This document shows positions 1 to 12,023 of a DNA stretch of 64,000 bases, piece by piece (the stretch's first letter is position 1; every line of letters begins with the position of its first letter). The position numbers and the translations under genes are program-made. Below the pieces are notes generated by a model. That model was not told the DNA's origin. It saw nothing but the letters and a program-made list of their open reading frames with translations, and searched no databases. The stretch lies in contig CM042997.1 of NCBI GenBank assembly GCA_023678885.1, forward strand, positions 22,140,064 to 22,204,063, written 5' to 3'. Source of the stretch: Pogostemon cablin. Taxonomy: Eukaryota; Streptophyta; Magnoliopsida; Lamiales; Lamiaceae.

Positions 1-660
1 GCATTGGCTCTACAGTATGTACAGCTTAATCTCATCAATGGATCTTGATAAATTAGATGCATCATTATTGACATTGGATCAAGAAGCATATTATTTTGTT
101 AGCCCTGTAAGCAAAGGAGCTCTACCCAAACACAAAACTATGGTTAAAAGTTAATCAGTAATCATGAAGCCATGATAATAATTATAATCTCTGACATAAC
201 CTAAATAAAATCCTCAACTACCATTAATAAAATGTACCCATTGTCTTTAAAATATTTTAGTTTGCACTTTGTTATTGATATGAAGCAAAATTAGGGTTCA
301 TGGTCGACGGGGCAGGCTTAGGTCCATTTCCGTGGGCTTATCTTATCTATTTTAATTATCTTTATGTTTAAGGCTTGAGCCCGTTATTCGTGGGTTGGGC
401 TTATGCTTTTGTTTAGGTCATTAGGGTTTTGGGTTCTTTCCTTTTTGGTATTGAGTAATAATATTTAAGGTGTGATTAGGTTTATGTATTTCTATTAAAA
501 ATATTATTGGATTAAGGAGCCTGGAGGCTATTGGGCAAACGGTATTTACCGTTTGATTTTCTCTTTTTCTTTTCTTTCTTATTTTTCGTTCCTAACATCA
601 CATCTTTCTTCCCAACAATTAAGGCTCTGTCAGCCCACATGTGATTTAGTACTTGTGTTA
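1..660. other. AT-rich intergenic, no gene seen
   Basis: No convincing exon, RNA gene or repeat end was found. Only short chance reading frames are present. Confidence 0.5.
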
Positions 661-666
661 AGTGAA

Positions 667-1294
667 TTAAACATGTTTTAAATAGTTAAAAGTAATCATT
701 TTAGTTTATTTCTTGATTAGAAATGGATTGATCTTGATTTTATTCAATTTATTTTGATTTGGATTCTTCAAAATTATTCCCGTAATATTGTTCAGATTAT
801 TTGTTGACTCTTGAAGAAGATGATTTCTATAACTGCTGGAAGGTCAGCTTTGTAATGTGATATATCACGCCATACTTTGTAATGTAATATATTTGTGATT
901 TTCTTTTTTTTTTAAATTTTATATTTCTAAAATCTTAATTTTTAATATAGTAATTAGTTGTCAACATTTGGTAATATATTATTTATGGGGATTAAAAATA
1001 TTTTTTATCTTCAGATGGGATTTAAGAGAGAGTTTTATTGGTTGTGGATAGTGATACTTATACTCTTGTCAAAATTTTAGTATTAATTGTTCTAAGAGAA
1101 ATAAAATGGTTTTAAATAGTTTAAAGTAGTCCTTTTAGTTTATCTCTTAATTAGAAATGGATTGATCTTGATTTGATTCAATTTATTTTGATTCAGATTC
1201 TTGACAATTACTATTGTTATATTATTAAGATTATTGTTTGATCATTGAAGGAGACGATTCTTATAGTTTCTAGAAGGCATGCTTTGAACTAAAA
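667..1294 (+). repeat. Two direct copies of a ~190-bp segment
   Basis: A segment at about 667-855 recurs at about 1105-1294. Both copies share blocks such as AAATGGATTGATCTTGATTT and a tail ending in GGCATGCTTTG or GGTCAGCTTTG. The copies are clearly diverged. The unit has no coding potential; it may be part of an old transposable element. Confidence 0.7.
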
Positions 1295-2050
1295 GAGCTT
1301 GAAGTGTTTCTTTCAACCTAGATCCTATTCACTTTCTGCAATAGTAATGCGGATTAAATTAGACTATTACATCTCTATTAAAATAGATCTTTTTTCTATG
1401 TGTTGGTGAGTGAATCTATGAATTTGTTTGGTTGACTTATGAGCTCAAACAATTAGTCAAGTGCAAAGTGCATAAATTAGCATTAGCATTGTTGATTTCA
1501 CAAACGTTAAGGGGCAGGAGGTACTCTAAGTGCTTCCTCAGCTGAAGAAGAACCTGCGTTTCTTAGCTTTTCAATTGATGAGTTGTGGGAGAAAGCGAGA
1601 GGCATACAAGAAAAAGAATACCCAGATTCATATCGTCCCACTCCCTAGGAAGCAAGAACAAAGATAGAGATAAGATATGGAGGAAAGGAAACAAAGCAGG
1701 ATTGTTGGGTTACACTTACATTGAGGCAGGATTAGTAAGGGAAGGGAGAAATTGTTACTGCTCTTGCCCCCTCATTACCTCTCCTACTCATCTCTCCCTC
1801 TTTATATACTTTGCACTCTCATTATCAAATCATTTATAGTATTAATACCATGATCGTAATTTATGTCTTGTAAATATAAGACAAGAAAATAAATGCAAAG
1901 AAGTTAAAAGGGTTTGTATTTATTTATAGTGCTCCTTTTGTGGACGGTACATAATAAAAAATCTCATTAAGCTGTTATATTCAGGCATCATAAAGCGGTT
2001 TGTGGTTGCAAGATGAGTTCCTTTCATTTTTCATATAAATGTTAAAATTT
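1295..2050. other. Intergenic, no supported gene
   Basis: An 84-codon open frame at 1585-1839 has no recognisable domain and is treated as chance. The stretch leads into the Helitron-like 3' end at 2113 and may be the body of that element. Confidence 0.4.
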
Positions 2051-2077
2051 TAACTGTGGCATACTGCAAAGTACAAC

Positions 2078-2113
2078 GTGTAAGCCACGTGCAACGCACG
2101 TTTAAACAACTAG
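2078..2113 (+). mobile_element. Helitron 3' terminus
   Basis: The sequence ACGTGCAACGCACGT can fold into a hairpin. It is followed after a short A/T-rich spacer by CTAG and then a host T. Hairpin plus CTRR followed by T is the signature of a Helitron 3' end. The 5' TC end of this copy was not identified. A near-identical end occurs at 49021-49050. Confidence 0.6.
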
Positions 2114-3455
2114 TAATAATGTAAAAAAGGAAATGGGGTTGGAGGCAGACACCTATAATGAAAAAAAGTAAAATAAGACTTACTTCTATTTTAAAATATC
2201 ATCACTTTTAATTTATATTAAAATAATAAACTATTTTAAAATATATTATCACTTTGTTTCTTTTGTCTAAATTTTATTCAATTTGACCAAATAAAATTTG
2301 ATATCAACGGATTTTTATTTTTTGAAAAATTTGCGTTTGCATAATCTAATTTTAGGGTGATTTGGGGTGTAGCCGTGCACTCCAGGTTTATAGCTTAGAA
2401 GGGAGAGTGGGTAGTTCTTTTAAAAAATAAAATAAATTATTTTATTTTAATTAATGATAGAGATTGAATGTTAAATTAATCTAACGACTATAATTGTCTA
2501 AATGCATCAGTGTGCTCGGTGCATCCTAGTCGGACTTCTAAAAATGTTCTATACTAATTTTAATTATTTTAATTTAATTTTGATCATTCTTTTTCAATTT
2601 TAATCAAAATGATTGAAGTAAAAAGACTTGGTGACTGGTAGAGTTGTTTTTTGAGTCAAGCGAGTTTGAGTAGTACATATTTGAGCTCGACTTGTTTATG
2701 AAGCGAGCTCAAACTCGACTTAAGTAGTTTTCGAATTGAGTCGAGCTCAGTTTGACTCACTAAGCAAATTGAGTCGAGTTTATCGTGCATATTTTTAATT
2801 AATATATTTTATATTTATTATTTTATTTAATATTTATTATAATATTATTATTAAAATAATCGAGCTTTGTCGAGTAGAGCCGAGCTCGACTCATTAAGAA
2901 AACAACCATAAAAAAAACTTGAATTCGAGTTTGAGTAGTCATGAGTCGAGCCGAGTTCCTCAAGCCGAGCTTTTGGCTCATAACTGGAAATGGTACAGGC
3001 GGAGGTCCCTATCCACTCCGTCCACTAGTAATGTCTACTCATTATTTATTGACATTCTGTCGATAAAAAATTTATTTTCTTTTATTTTTATAATTTAACA
3101 TTTTCTATTTGAAAAACTAAGTCAGGATCATTTTTAGAATGAAAAGAAAAATCAGGGAAAAAAATGAATGAAACTTCTCCTATATATATGAAATAAAAAA
3201 GCAATTATCCCTAAAAATTTATGTTTAGAAATTAAATGATTGGAGAAATTACTATACTTAAAAAAGTGGAGGAAAAAGAAAGAGTTAAAACATTAATTTA
3301 ATCAATAAAATTTTAAAATAATAATGGTGATAATTAAAAAGATACCCCGTAAAAAATAAATTAAAATATTTCTTAATAACAAGACTAAAATATCCTTGTA
3401 AAAATATAGTTATATTATTTATAGAATCGGAATTGTATCCAATAATACTAAACAT
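2114..3455. other. AT-rich intergenic with decayed repeats
   Basis: No gene was found. The stretch includes the GAGCTCGA-rich repeat at 2640-2985 and otherwise low-complexity A/T-rich DNA. Confidence 0.5.
2640..2985. repeat. GAGCTCGA-rich inverted repeat region
   Basis: Variants of CGAGCTCGACT and its complement recur about ten times on both sides of an A/T-rich centre. The arrangement resembles the ends of a decayed DNA transposon. No superfamily can be assigned because no target duplication was found. Confidence 0.5.
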
Positions 3456-3738
3456 CTAATTATAGTGTGCACCCTAAGATAGGATGCACCCATATACAAA
3501 TATAAAGAAAAACATATATAATTATAAGGAAAAATCTGAGTGTAAAAAAAATACAATTATTAAAAAATATGTATACACTGTTGAATAAAAAAGTTATACA
3601 CATATCGATGTTAGTTTTTTTAATGAAAAACTTCGTGTGAAAAAAGTATACAATTATTACAAAACACGTATACAAAATAGAATAAAAAGTTACACATATG
3701 GGTGCACCCTGCACCGGGTGCACCCAATATACACTCAT
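3456..3738 (-). repeat. Dispersed repeat family A, copy 1
   Basis: A ~280-bp unit bounded by GTGCACCC motifs. Its A/T-rich interior alternates TATACA-type words with the phrase TTTTTAATGAAAAA. Four other copies lie at 5292-5598, 30064-30394, 30407-30769 and 57219-57580. Copies 1 and 2 are in the opposite orientation to the other three. It encodes nothing and is probably a non-autonomous mobile element. Confidence 0.7.
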
Positions 3739-3823
3739 ACTAAACATACCCCTAAAAGGATTAATCTAAAATATTTCTTAATAAAAGGATTAAAATACCT
3801 TATAAAAAATATATTGTTAAGAT

Positions 3824-4248
3824 CATTGGCGGACCTATGTGGGGCTTAGGGGGGCACTGTGTAGTTTTTCATTGTCCTTTTCACTATTTTTTACTTTTGC
3901 CCATTATTTTCAATATTATTTCACTATTTCTCCTTCTTCTCATTCTTTTACACTCTTACTATTTACTTCTGTCCATTCTTTCCAATATTATTTCACTATT
4001 TTTACTTCTTCCCATTCATTTACACTCTTCTTTTCATTATTTTTATTTCTTTTCATTCTTTTATTCTCTTCACTTACTTCTGGACGTATTAAACGCTATA
4101 TTACTAAAATATTTTTGATTTTAAAACATGTATCAATAATGCAGATTGGGTGTACAAACATTAACCCGAGTACATAGAATATCAATTTATATATTATACT
4201 TCGCATTATTTTTTGGGCCCCTCGACACAAATCCTGCGTCCGCCACTG
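3824..4248. mobile_element. hAT-type MITE with 8-bp target duplication
   Basis: A 425-bp element. The left end CATTGGCGGAC and the inverted right end CAGTGGCGGAC form an 11-bp terminal inverted repeat with one mismatch. The exact 8-bp direct repeat GTTAAGAT flanks it at 3816-3823 and 4249-4256. An 8-bp duplication is the hallmark of the hAT superfamily. The interior is CT-rich (TTCACT and CATTC words) and encodes no transposase, so it is non-autonomous. The open frames inside it are not genes. Confidence 0.85.
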
Positions 4249-4569
4249 GTTAAGATTGTATAACAAAATCAAATTGATCTCCTATTGTAATTCGTTCATC
4301 CAGTTAATCCACATTCACATTAATATTGATTTGGAGCTTTATGAATCTCATCTCACCATCGACTTTCAATCGATTCATCTAAAAAATAACCATCCTTCAT
4401 TTTCAGTCGGCACTTACGAACGTGAAGTCTGCCGCCTGCGACATAAAGAATTTTATTCAACGGATCATCATTTACATGATGAATCAAATTTTAATTCTTA
4501 ATTATCAAATTATAAGAAATCAAGGCATCAGATAATAAGCGGAGAATGTAATCCACAAATTTAAAATAA

Positions 4570-4885
4570 TTTTTTGTGAAGCTTGTGTGTGCCCGGGGTA
4601 CGGGAACACATTCTGTGTGCCTTTAGAAATTTGTGTTAAATTGTATACTATAAAGATGTGTACCCATGGCAAAAACTTGTGTGTGTCCGGGCACACGGGA
4701 ACACATTCCATTTACCTTTGAAATTTTGTGTTAAATTGTATATTTTTTAGTATAACTATGTGTACCCTTTATTTTCTGAAGATAAATAAAAAATATTAAT
4801 AAAAGTGTATACCTTTAGAACAAAATGATGTACCTTTATTAATTAAAGTATATACCTTTAAAACAAAGCAATGTATCCTCCCACG
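4570..4885 (-). repeat. Dispersed repeat family B, copy 1 (doubled end)
   Basis: This unit carries the family signature GGCAAAAACTTGTGTGTG on the plus strand, then words resembling GGGTACAC and AGAAAATAAA. The distal 100 bp is present twice in tandem (about 4570-4670 and 4670-4790). Related copies lie at 13985-14312, 24600-24722, 49441-49549, 57800-58155 and 62690-62795. Confidence 0.65.
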
Positions 4886-5291
4886 CATGCCTCACTCTAA
4901 ATAAAACACAAAATTAAGAAGCAATGGGCATTGTATAATAAGCGGTAGTCAACATAGATAATCAGTGCGAAGGATAAGATCTAATAAACCATCGTTTGCG
5001 TACTTGTTTGATTATAGAACAATTTTTATTTTAGTTTTTGGGTAATGATGATTAACAAATTAATAATATATTTTATAAAAGTATTTTTTTTAATAAGAAA
5101 TAATTTAATCTAATATTTTTGTGGGGGTATGTTTAGCATTTTCACGGTGCGAATAATCTATTCCAATAATACATTTAATTTTTTAATTAAAAGAGTAAAA
5201 TGGTCATGCATGGGTATGTTTAGTAATTAATGTTTGTTTATTATAATTTTAGTGGGGTGTATTTAGCAATTGAGGTTAGTTTAGTAGATGG

Positions 5292-5598
5292 CTAATTATA
5301 GGGTGCACTCATATACAAATATACACAAAAACATATACAATTAAGAGCAAAACTGTATACAATTTAATTGTTAGTTTTTTTAATGAAAAATTTAGTGTAA
5401 AAAAAATACAATTATTAAAAAACATGTATACACTATTGAATAAAAAAATTAGACACATATGGATGTTAGTTTTTTTTAATGAAAAACTTAATATGAAAAA
5501 AGTATACAATTATTACAAAACACGTATACAAAATAGAATAAAAAGTCATATACATATGGGTGCACCCTTGCACCCGGGTGCACCCAATATACACTCTT
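5292..5598 (-). repeat. Dispersed repeat family A, copy 2
   Basis: Same structure and orientation as the copy at 3456-3738. It starts CTAATTATAGGGTGCAC and ends GTGCACCCAATATACACTC, and the interior is readily alignable by eye. Confidence 0.7.
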
Positions 5599-5599
5599 A

Positions 5600-6590
5600 G
5601 TAGATTTGGGGGTGCAAATAGATATCTCCATGGATCCACACACAATACTAATACAAAAACTCAATCCAAATAAAATATTATATCCATTAATTCACAAACA
5701 AATTAAAATATTAGTTTATCTTTTAATATACGTGCAAAAAGTAAATGTAAACATTAATGCGGGACAAAGGGAATATATATTAATGCATAAAAACTTATAC
5801 ACTTTATTATCGAATTTTTGTTAGTTTTTTTAAATAAAAAATAAATTATTAAGAAATTATAAATTTATTAAGAAATATATATATATATATTATTGAATAC
5901 GGAAAGTATATATCCACTCAAATAGCATTCCTCCAACTTGCATATTGTTTGGATAATGCATGAAGAGAGCTGGATTTCAATTGCTGATCAATTCTGTGCA
6001 TCTTACGGACACAGGGAAGGTTTGTTTATTAAGAAAAACTCAAACAAGTGGAGTATCTTTTTAGATTTATTTACTTCAATTACTTGCTTTTAGTTGAGGG
6101 GGAAATTAATAGTCATGATCTTATTTACATAATACTCCCTCATTCTTAAATTAAGTTCACCTTTACTATTTTATTGATTTTTTAAAGTAATATGACGTTA
6201 TTAAATAATAAATAATGTATAAAGTATGTTGTGTGTATTAAAAAGTTGAGTTCAACTGTGGTGCATATGTGGCACCGATGCACATTTCAACTGTTAGATT
6301 AAACTATAATTAAATCCTTACCATTAATTAATTTAAATAATTAAAAATTAAAATAGAATAACGACCCACTAACCATACTTTTAGCATATAAATTCTAAGG
6401 TACCGGTGCACCTTAAAATAACCCTAAAAAGTTATGAAAATTTTAAAAATATAGTGTACTTTTAAGGTTTTCATTGAGAGATTGTTTTTTTTTAGAATGT
6501 GAATTTTACGGTGAAACAAATAAATAAGAAAAACAAATGGAGTATTTTTTATAATTCGAATAGATCATATGCATCGACAAAAAAGACAAA
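5600..6590. other. AT-rich intergenic
   Basis: No gene was found. A single Stowaway-like end (ACTCCCTCATTC) sits near 6135, but no matching second end was found. Confidence 0.4.
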
Positions 6591-6594
6591 GACT

Positions 6595-6806
6595 AAGGGG
6601 GCGCTTGGTACGAATTCTTTAATCGAAATGGCAATGAAAATCATTAAGGAGTCAATGGCAATGAGAATGATGGGTGGGGAGTAGTTAATAAATCAATGAG
6701 AGTGATTGAAAATTTTTGATTCCCCACTATACTAACCAAACATCAACAATGAGAATCAATATAGATCTATTCTCATCTCCCCTCCCACTACCCCAACCAA
6801 GTTATT
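6595..6806. mobile_element. Possible MITE (GGGGCGCTTGGTA end)
   Basis: The block starts GGGGCGCTTGGTA and finishes with CCCCAACCAAG, a weak inverted repeat. The interior is purine-rich (ATGGCAATGAGAATGA-like words), typical of plant MITEs with GCGTTTGGT-type ends. A similar block lies at 45606-45800. No target duplication was confirmed. Confidence 0.4.
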
Positions 6807-6984
6807 GGAGCAATGGAATCAACCCATTATGTGGTGGGCTTAATGATACACATTTTGAAATTGTTCATAATCTAAAATACATTTATTGCAATTGAATGTA
6901 AGGTTCGGTAATATTACTGTTTCAACATATAAGACTTTCTCAACTTCTTCAAAAGATTGATAAAAGTAAGATATTATTTTTGAA

Positions 6985-9063
6985 ATGAAGTTGCATTGCT
7001 TATGGCTGCCTATATTGATTGGTTTGGTGCAATACCAAACAGGATTTGCTCTGTTTGTTAACAATAGTTTCCAACATGATGAATATTTGTGCCATAAGGA
7101 AGAGAGCCAGTGGCTACTTGAGCTTATGCAACTGCTTCCTCCTCAAGAAGAATTGGATTCACATCAAATGTGTCCAAACAGCCCAACCAACTACTCCAGG
7201 CTGATGCATTGGAGCCAGAGTCAGGACTGCTGCTTCTGGGATGGCGTCACTTGCGACCGCTCCATGGGTCATGTTATCGGGCTAGACATCTCCTGCAGTG
7301 CTCTCACCGGTAACATAGACTCAAATAGCTCCTTTTTCCGTCTCACTCACCTCCGGAAGCTCAGTCTCGCCTACAACGACTTCACATCCTCGGAAATTTC
7401 GTTCAAGTTTGGGCAGCTCACCAGCCTAACACACCTCAACATTTCCCATACGGGTTTCTATGGACATTTCCCTAGAGAATTCTATCACCTTTCCAATTTG
7501 GTCTCGCTTGATGTCACCAAGGATCATTTCGACTTGTCAGGTCGAATTCCAGACATGATCGGGAACCTCACGAAGACATCGACTTGTCAGGAAATGAGTT
7601 CAGCGGCGAAGTCCCCTCTACAATAAGTAACCTCCACCAACTCACACTCTTGGAAATCTATCAGAGAATCATCTGCAAGGCCAACTTCCAGATGCTTTTT
7701 CAAATCTTCAAAAGCTAATCAATTTGGATTTGTCAATAAATGGCTTCACAAACATCTCACAACTACGAGAGCTGCGCCTTTTTTAAAAATGCATTGACAG
7801 GCCTAATTCCATTGTCTTTCACAAACATGTCAGAGCTTGAATGGATGGCCATTTTTTCAAATAAGTTGATGGGGCCTCTGCCTTTCGGACCAGGCAACGG
7901 ACTTCAAAAGTTAACGAGCATGTATGCCGACAACAATGCTATTCAAGGTACTGTTCCATCATGGCTGCTTACCATTCCTTCATTACAAACTCTAGGCCTC
8001 TCTTCTAATAGCTTTACTGGATCAATTGACAAGTCTTATAATAGCCAGAATTTAAAATACCTTTATTTGGAAAGTAATCAACTCAATATCCAGCTTGAGT
8101 CTTTTCATAACCTCACTTCACTTTATCGTCTCCATCTTTCCCATACTAAGGTAACAGAGCAAGGCCATACAGTTGCAAATGTTACCCTCCCAAATCTTGG
8201 CATTTTGGGGTTAAAGAGTTCCCAAACTTGTTAAAAAATTTAACCAACCTGAGTTGGTTAGATCTTTCAAACAACGAAATTCATGGTCCAATACCCGGCT
8301 GGTTCAGTTCATGGTCACCTGATTTCATGACATACTTAAATCTCTCCATGAACTATCTTGCTCATGCAACTAACCTACCCTGGAACCAACTCCAGAGACT
8401 CATGTATTTGGATCTTCATTCTAATTCACTCCATGATACAATTCCATCATCTATTTGTAACATGACTGATCTCACCATTCTCAATTTGTCCGCCAACAAA
8501 TTCAGAGGGGCCATTCCTGAATGCATTGGAACCTTCAGCTACTATATTGAAGTGCTTGACTTGAGGAGGAATGAGCTTCGAGGAATAATCCATTCAACAT
8601 TTCTAGGAGGTGAACTATATGAATTGCTTAATCTCGGGTTGAATGAGAATCACTTGGAAGGAACCTTGCCTCGATCATTGGCCAATTGCACTTATCTGCA
8701 AGTAATCGACGTGGGGAACAACATGATGCAAGACACCTTCACCTGGTGGCTACAAAATCTTACTTCACTCAAGATTCTAATCTTGAAATCTAACAACTTC
8801 CATGGCTCCATTACCCCACCTGTCTCTAACAATTCATTTGGCAATCTGCAAATCCTTGATTTATCCTACAACAATTTCTCTGGCATCTTACTGAAGAATT
8901 CTTTGCAAGGCTCCAAGCAATGAAAAAGCAGGATGAAGATGAAACATCAGAGTTATATCTAGGAAGCAATAGGTATCGTTATTACATCTCTTTGAGGTCA
9001 TTATTCTTAGAATCATGCAAGAATGATTTCCTTCAGAAGCAGACCAGCATTACAGACCCTTAG
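6985..9063 (+). pseudogene. LRR receptor-like protein, frameshifted and truncated
   Basis: Receptor-like proteins of the Cf/Ve/RLP type are plasma-membrane immune or developmental receptors with an extracellular leucine-rich-repeat domain. Here the start codon at 6985 gives a plausible signal peptide (about residues 1-22) and a cysteine-containing LRR N-terminal cap with the motif DCCFWDGVTCD. LRRs of the form LTxLxLSxNxFxGxIP follow. The reading frame shifts repeatedly: frame 1 to about 7575, frame 3 to about 7690, frame 2 to about 7780, frame 3 to about 8200, frame 2 to about 8888, then frame 1 (8890-9063, with EEFFARLQAMKKQDED) to a stop. The last LRR block, acidic spacer, transmembrane helix and cytoplasmic tail expected in the family are missing. 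At least five indels make this a pseudogene. There are no introns, as usual for this class. Confidence 0.9.
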
Positions 9064-9179
9064 CTACTCTGGCTTCCACTTCAGTGTTTCAGGCCCAAAA
9101 TCCTCACCAAAAACAGAACTAAACATATTCTTAACTTGGTGAACTACACATATTAAATATCACATCATAAATGGGCATA
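9064..9179. other. Spacer between pseudogene and solo LTR
   Basis: Short non-coding spacer. No continuation of the LRR gene was recognised before the solo LTR. Confidence 0.4.
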
Positions 9180-9184
9180 CAACC

Positions 9185-11103
9185 TGTAACACCCCAAAAA
9201 TTTTTAATATATAATTTTATACGTGAATCCAAATTCTTTTAGGCCCAACCCTTAAAAGTCCAATTGTTTGCTTGCCAAACCGCGTGAGTGAGGAGGAGAA
9301 ATCAGAATGTTATACTCTTTCCATATTAAACAAATCTCTTCCTGCCCAAGAAAATATCATCATATCCCGTTAATTTTTCAAGAAGATATTCCCCTGCTAT
9401 CACATCCAAAATTATTCTCTTGCTAAGGAAAGTTTGACTCCCTTACGCGTCAATTATTTTTCTGAGATTTAGTTCAAGCCGTGCAAGCATATAATTCGAT
9501 CCATCCTTTCACTTGTGGAGACCACTTACAATTTCTTATCACACGGCTGCACTTGTACGAGGAGAAAAGATTTTCGAAGGATCCTGATCACGACATTCAA
9601 CTCTTGAATCTAAGGTTTAAGGTAGGATTTATTATGTGTTGTTTATGTATTTAAAACCCTACATGATGTGATTATACATGAACATGCTATGTTATCCATG
9701 AATTATTAAGTACAAGTCAAGAGTATTGAATCGCGATACTTGCCAACATGAGTATTGAACCGAAAGGTGCTTGCCAACATGGGTATTGAACCGAAAGGTG
9801 CTTACCAACATGATATGATATTTCAAGTTACAAGTGTAAGAATTTCAGTTTCACTCTAGTAGTGTTTGAATGATAAATAGTGCGTAATTTATTTCACTGA
9901 GCTGTGGTTTGCTCACCCCCCAATTACCCCCTTTTCAGGTTAAGCGTGGCGGCAGCGTACGAGCGGGGGCGCGATGGCAAGAGGAGACCAAATAAAACGT
10001 TTTAATAAATTGCATTCAGTTTATGAGCTGCGTTCTCACAAGATTTCTATTCAAACAATTTATGTTTCGAGTTCATGGATATACGGCTGCAGTATGAGTT
10101 TTGTGTGAGTATTGAGTAATAAGACTTGAGTCTGTTCAAGATTAATTGCAATAAGTTTCTTTCTAGTATTACATGTCATTTGACTTGGTTGCCATAGTTA
10201 TTAATTTAAATTGCCAGGTTGTGGTGGTACTTAAGGGTGCAGTACGAAAAATTAGAACTTTTATTAATGAAGAGTCTACCCTTTTAAATTATATATTGAG
10301 TTGGTCACAGTATGCAGTATCTTGTATGTGATTCTGTTTATTTCCATGAAATAATGAATTTTGAACTTGTCGCAATTTATACCTGACAAAATAATTATTC
10401 ATGGTTGCTTGAAATTGGTATGTGGACGTTGACTATTGTTTGTTTAATAACACCAGCAATATTTTCCTATTGTGAATTATGTTTTGGATTTTAAGAACTA
10501 CTGGAAGGTACTATTTCTACCCAAGTTAAATTTTGAAGATTGTTTATGATCGTGTAGTGTTTACACAAGTTTTCATAAAATTCCTTATTATTTCTTGTAT
10601 TATTAAAACTGTAGTGACCTGTTTAAAAAAAAGTATTTTAATTAAATTAGTTATATGAAATAGAACTTGCCCGGTAGGTTTTAGGCCCTAAATTTTATTT
10701 ACATGAAATGTCATAAATGTTATGTAAGGTGGAGTGTGGCATGTTTACTTTTTGGTTTCATAATTTTTGACAAGTCCAGTATATTTGTGTGTTGTGAATT
10801 TGAGAAATAAACTTTTAGTACTTTTCTTTAAAAGCTTCTGAAGTGAATACTTTTTCTTAAACAAAATTTCAGACACTTATAGGATCTGCACTTCATCTAA
10901 GCCTTTTTACTATGAATTGTTTGCTTAGAATTTTACTAAACTTATGGGATTTGTTTCCCCTATTTTAAATCCTTTATCTTTGGATGCTCATATATATATA
11001 TTTATTTATTTAAAAACTAAAACGTTTTTATCACGCCCTATTTAATGCTCTATTTATAAAATAAAATGGGAATTTCTTTATTTATGAAAATTGGGGTGTG
11101 ACA
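9185..11103 (+). mobile_element. Solo LTR, Ty3/gypsy (Tekay-like), TSD CAACC
   Basis: A 1919-bp LTR starts TGTAACACCCCAA and ends TTGGGGTGTGACA, so its ends are short inverted repeats with TG...CA. The exact 5-bp duplication CAACC flanks it at 9180-9184 and 11104-11108. No internal retrotransposon sequence adjoins it, so it is a solo LTR left by LTR-LTR recombination. The long LTR, the ACACCCC ends and the GCTCACCCCC...TTTTCAGG stretch near 9911-9939 are common in Tekay-type chromoviruses; that lineage call is inference. It lies 120 bp past the RLP pseudogene. Confidence 0.88.
9721..9811 (+). repeat. 31-bp tandem repeat, three copies
   Basis: Three adjacent units (29, 31 and 31 bp) start GAGTATTGAA and end TGCCAACAT. 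They lie inside the solo LTR, about 540 bp from its start. The unit is non-coding. Confidence 0.8.
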
Positions 11104-11108
11104 CAACC

Positions 11109-12023
11109 AAATTCATGGAATAGATAATTAACTTGATTTACTAAAGAATTACTCCATGATCAAACCAGCTTCCAATGAAATTCATCTTGGTCTCAAAAGG
11201 AAAATTTCTTGGAATTATATGTACTACTGTTATAAATGGTTTAAGTTGATATGAACACTCACTTGAAGAATTATTGAACTCCTTACGCTGATAAAGGCAT
11301 CACACTGAGTAAGTTTGTTCAGCAGTTATTTTCGAGTAGCTACTGTTTCCTTATTATGATACTTCACTCTTGTAAATGTTTTATCAGACACATTCATATT
11401 AAGAACTTCATAAAGCTGAGGGACTACAACTGCAAAATGAATTTACTTCTGTAGAAACTAGGTCAGCTAGTTGTAAATGGCAACATGAACCCTTATTTTT
11501 CTACTCAAAGCTAATATAAAGAGTGTTCCATTAAATAAAAGAAAAGATGTGGAGAACCTAATTTTGAGCACTACCAGGCAAACTTGCTGGAGAAAAGTAG
11601 TCTTTCCACTCCTACAGGTAAAAGAAGCATGATTAGGTTATGCAGAAGAATCAAAGATTTAATCTATGCTTAGTCAACTAAACAGGCTAATAAAAATAAC
11701 AAAATAACAAGAGAAATAAAAACTGAAAATGAATTATCTTCATTCAAACTAACTGCAATGCAGACCAAGGGGAACCGACCCCTCTAGGAATTCCAGATCT
11801 TAGCTTTCTAAACTCATTAAAGCAATTGTGGATCAAAAGTGGAAAACTCAATTTCAGTCTGTAACTGCAACCACAGATATGTCTACATATTTGTTTAACC
11901 ATTTGAGATCAACAACAGTGACTTACTTAACTATACCAATATGTTAACCTAAGAGAGTGTAGCTACAATGCGTACCAATGTCTGTAACTGTGAAAATTCA
12001 AGAAATTTGTCAATGTTCTTACC
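11109..12023. other. Intergenic, possible decayed intron sequence
   Basis: No exon was recognised. It lies on the 3' side (in minus-strand sense) of the MSH4 exon, so it could be residual intron from that gene copy, but I found no further MSH4 exon in it. Confidence 0.35.

Noticed and set aside
1585..1839. 84-codon open frame
   Set aside because: No domain, no splice context and ordinary composition; treated as chance.
3837..4177. Two overlapping plus-strand frames rich in Phe, Leu and Ser
   Set aside because: They lie inside the CT-rich interior of the hAT MITE; low-complexity translation.
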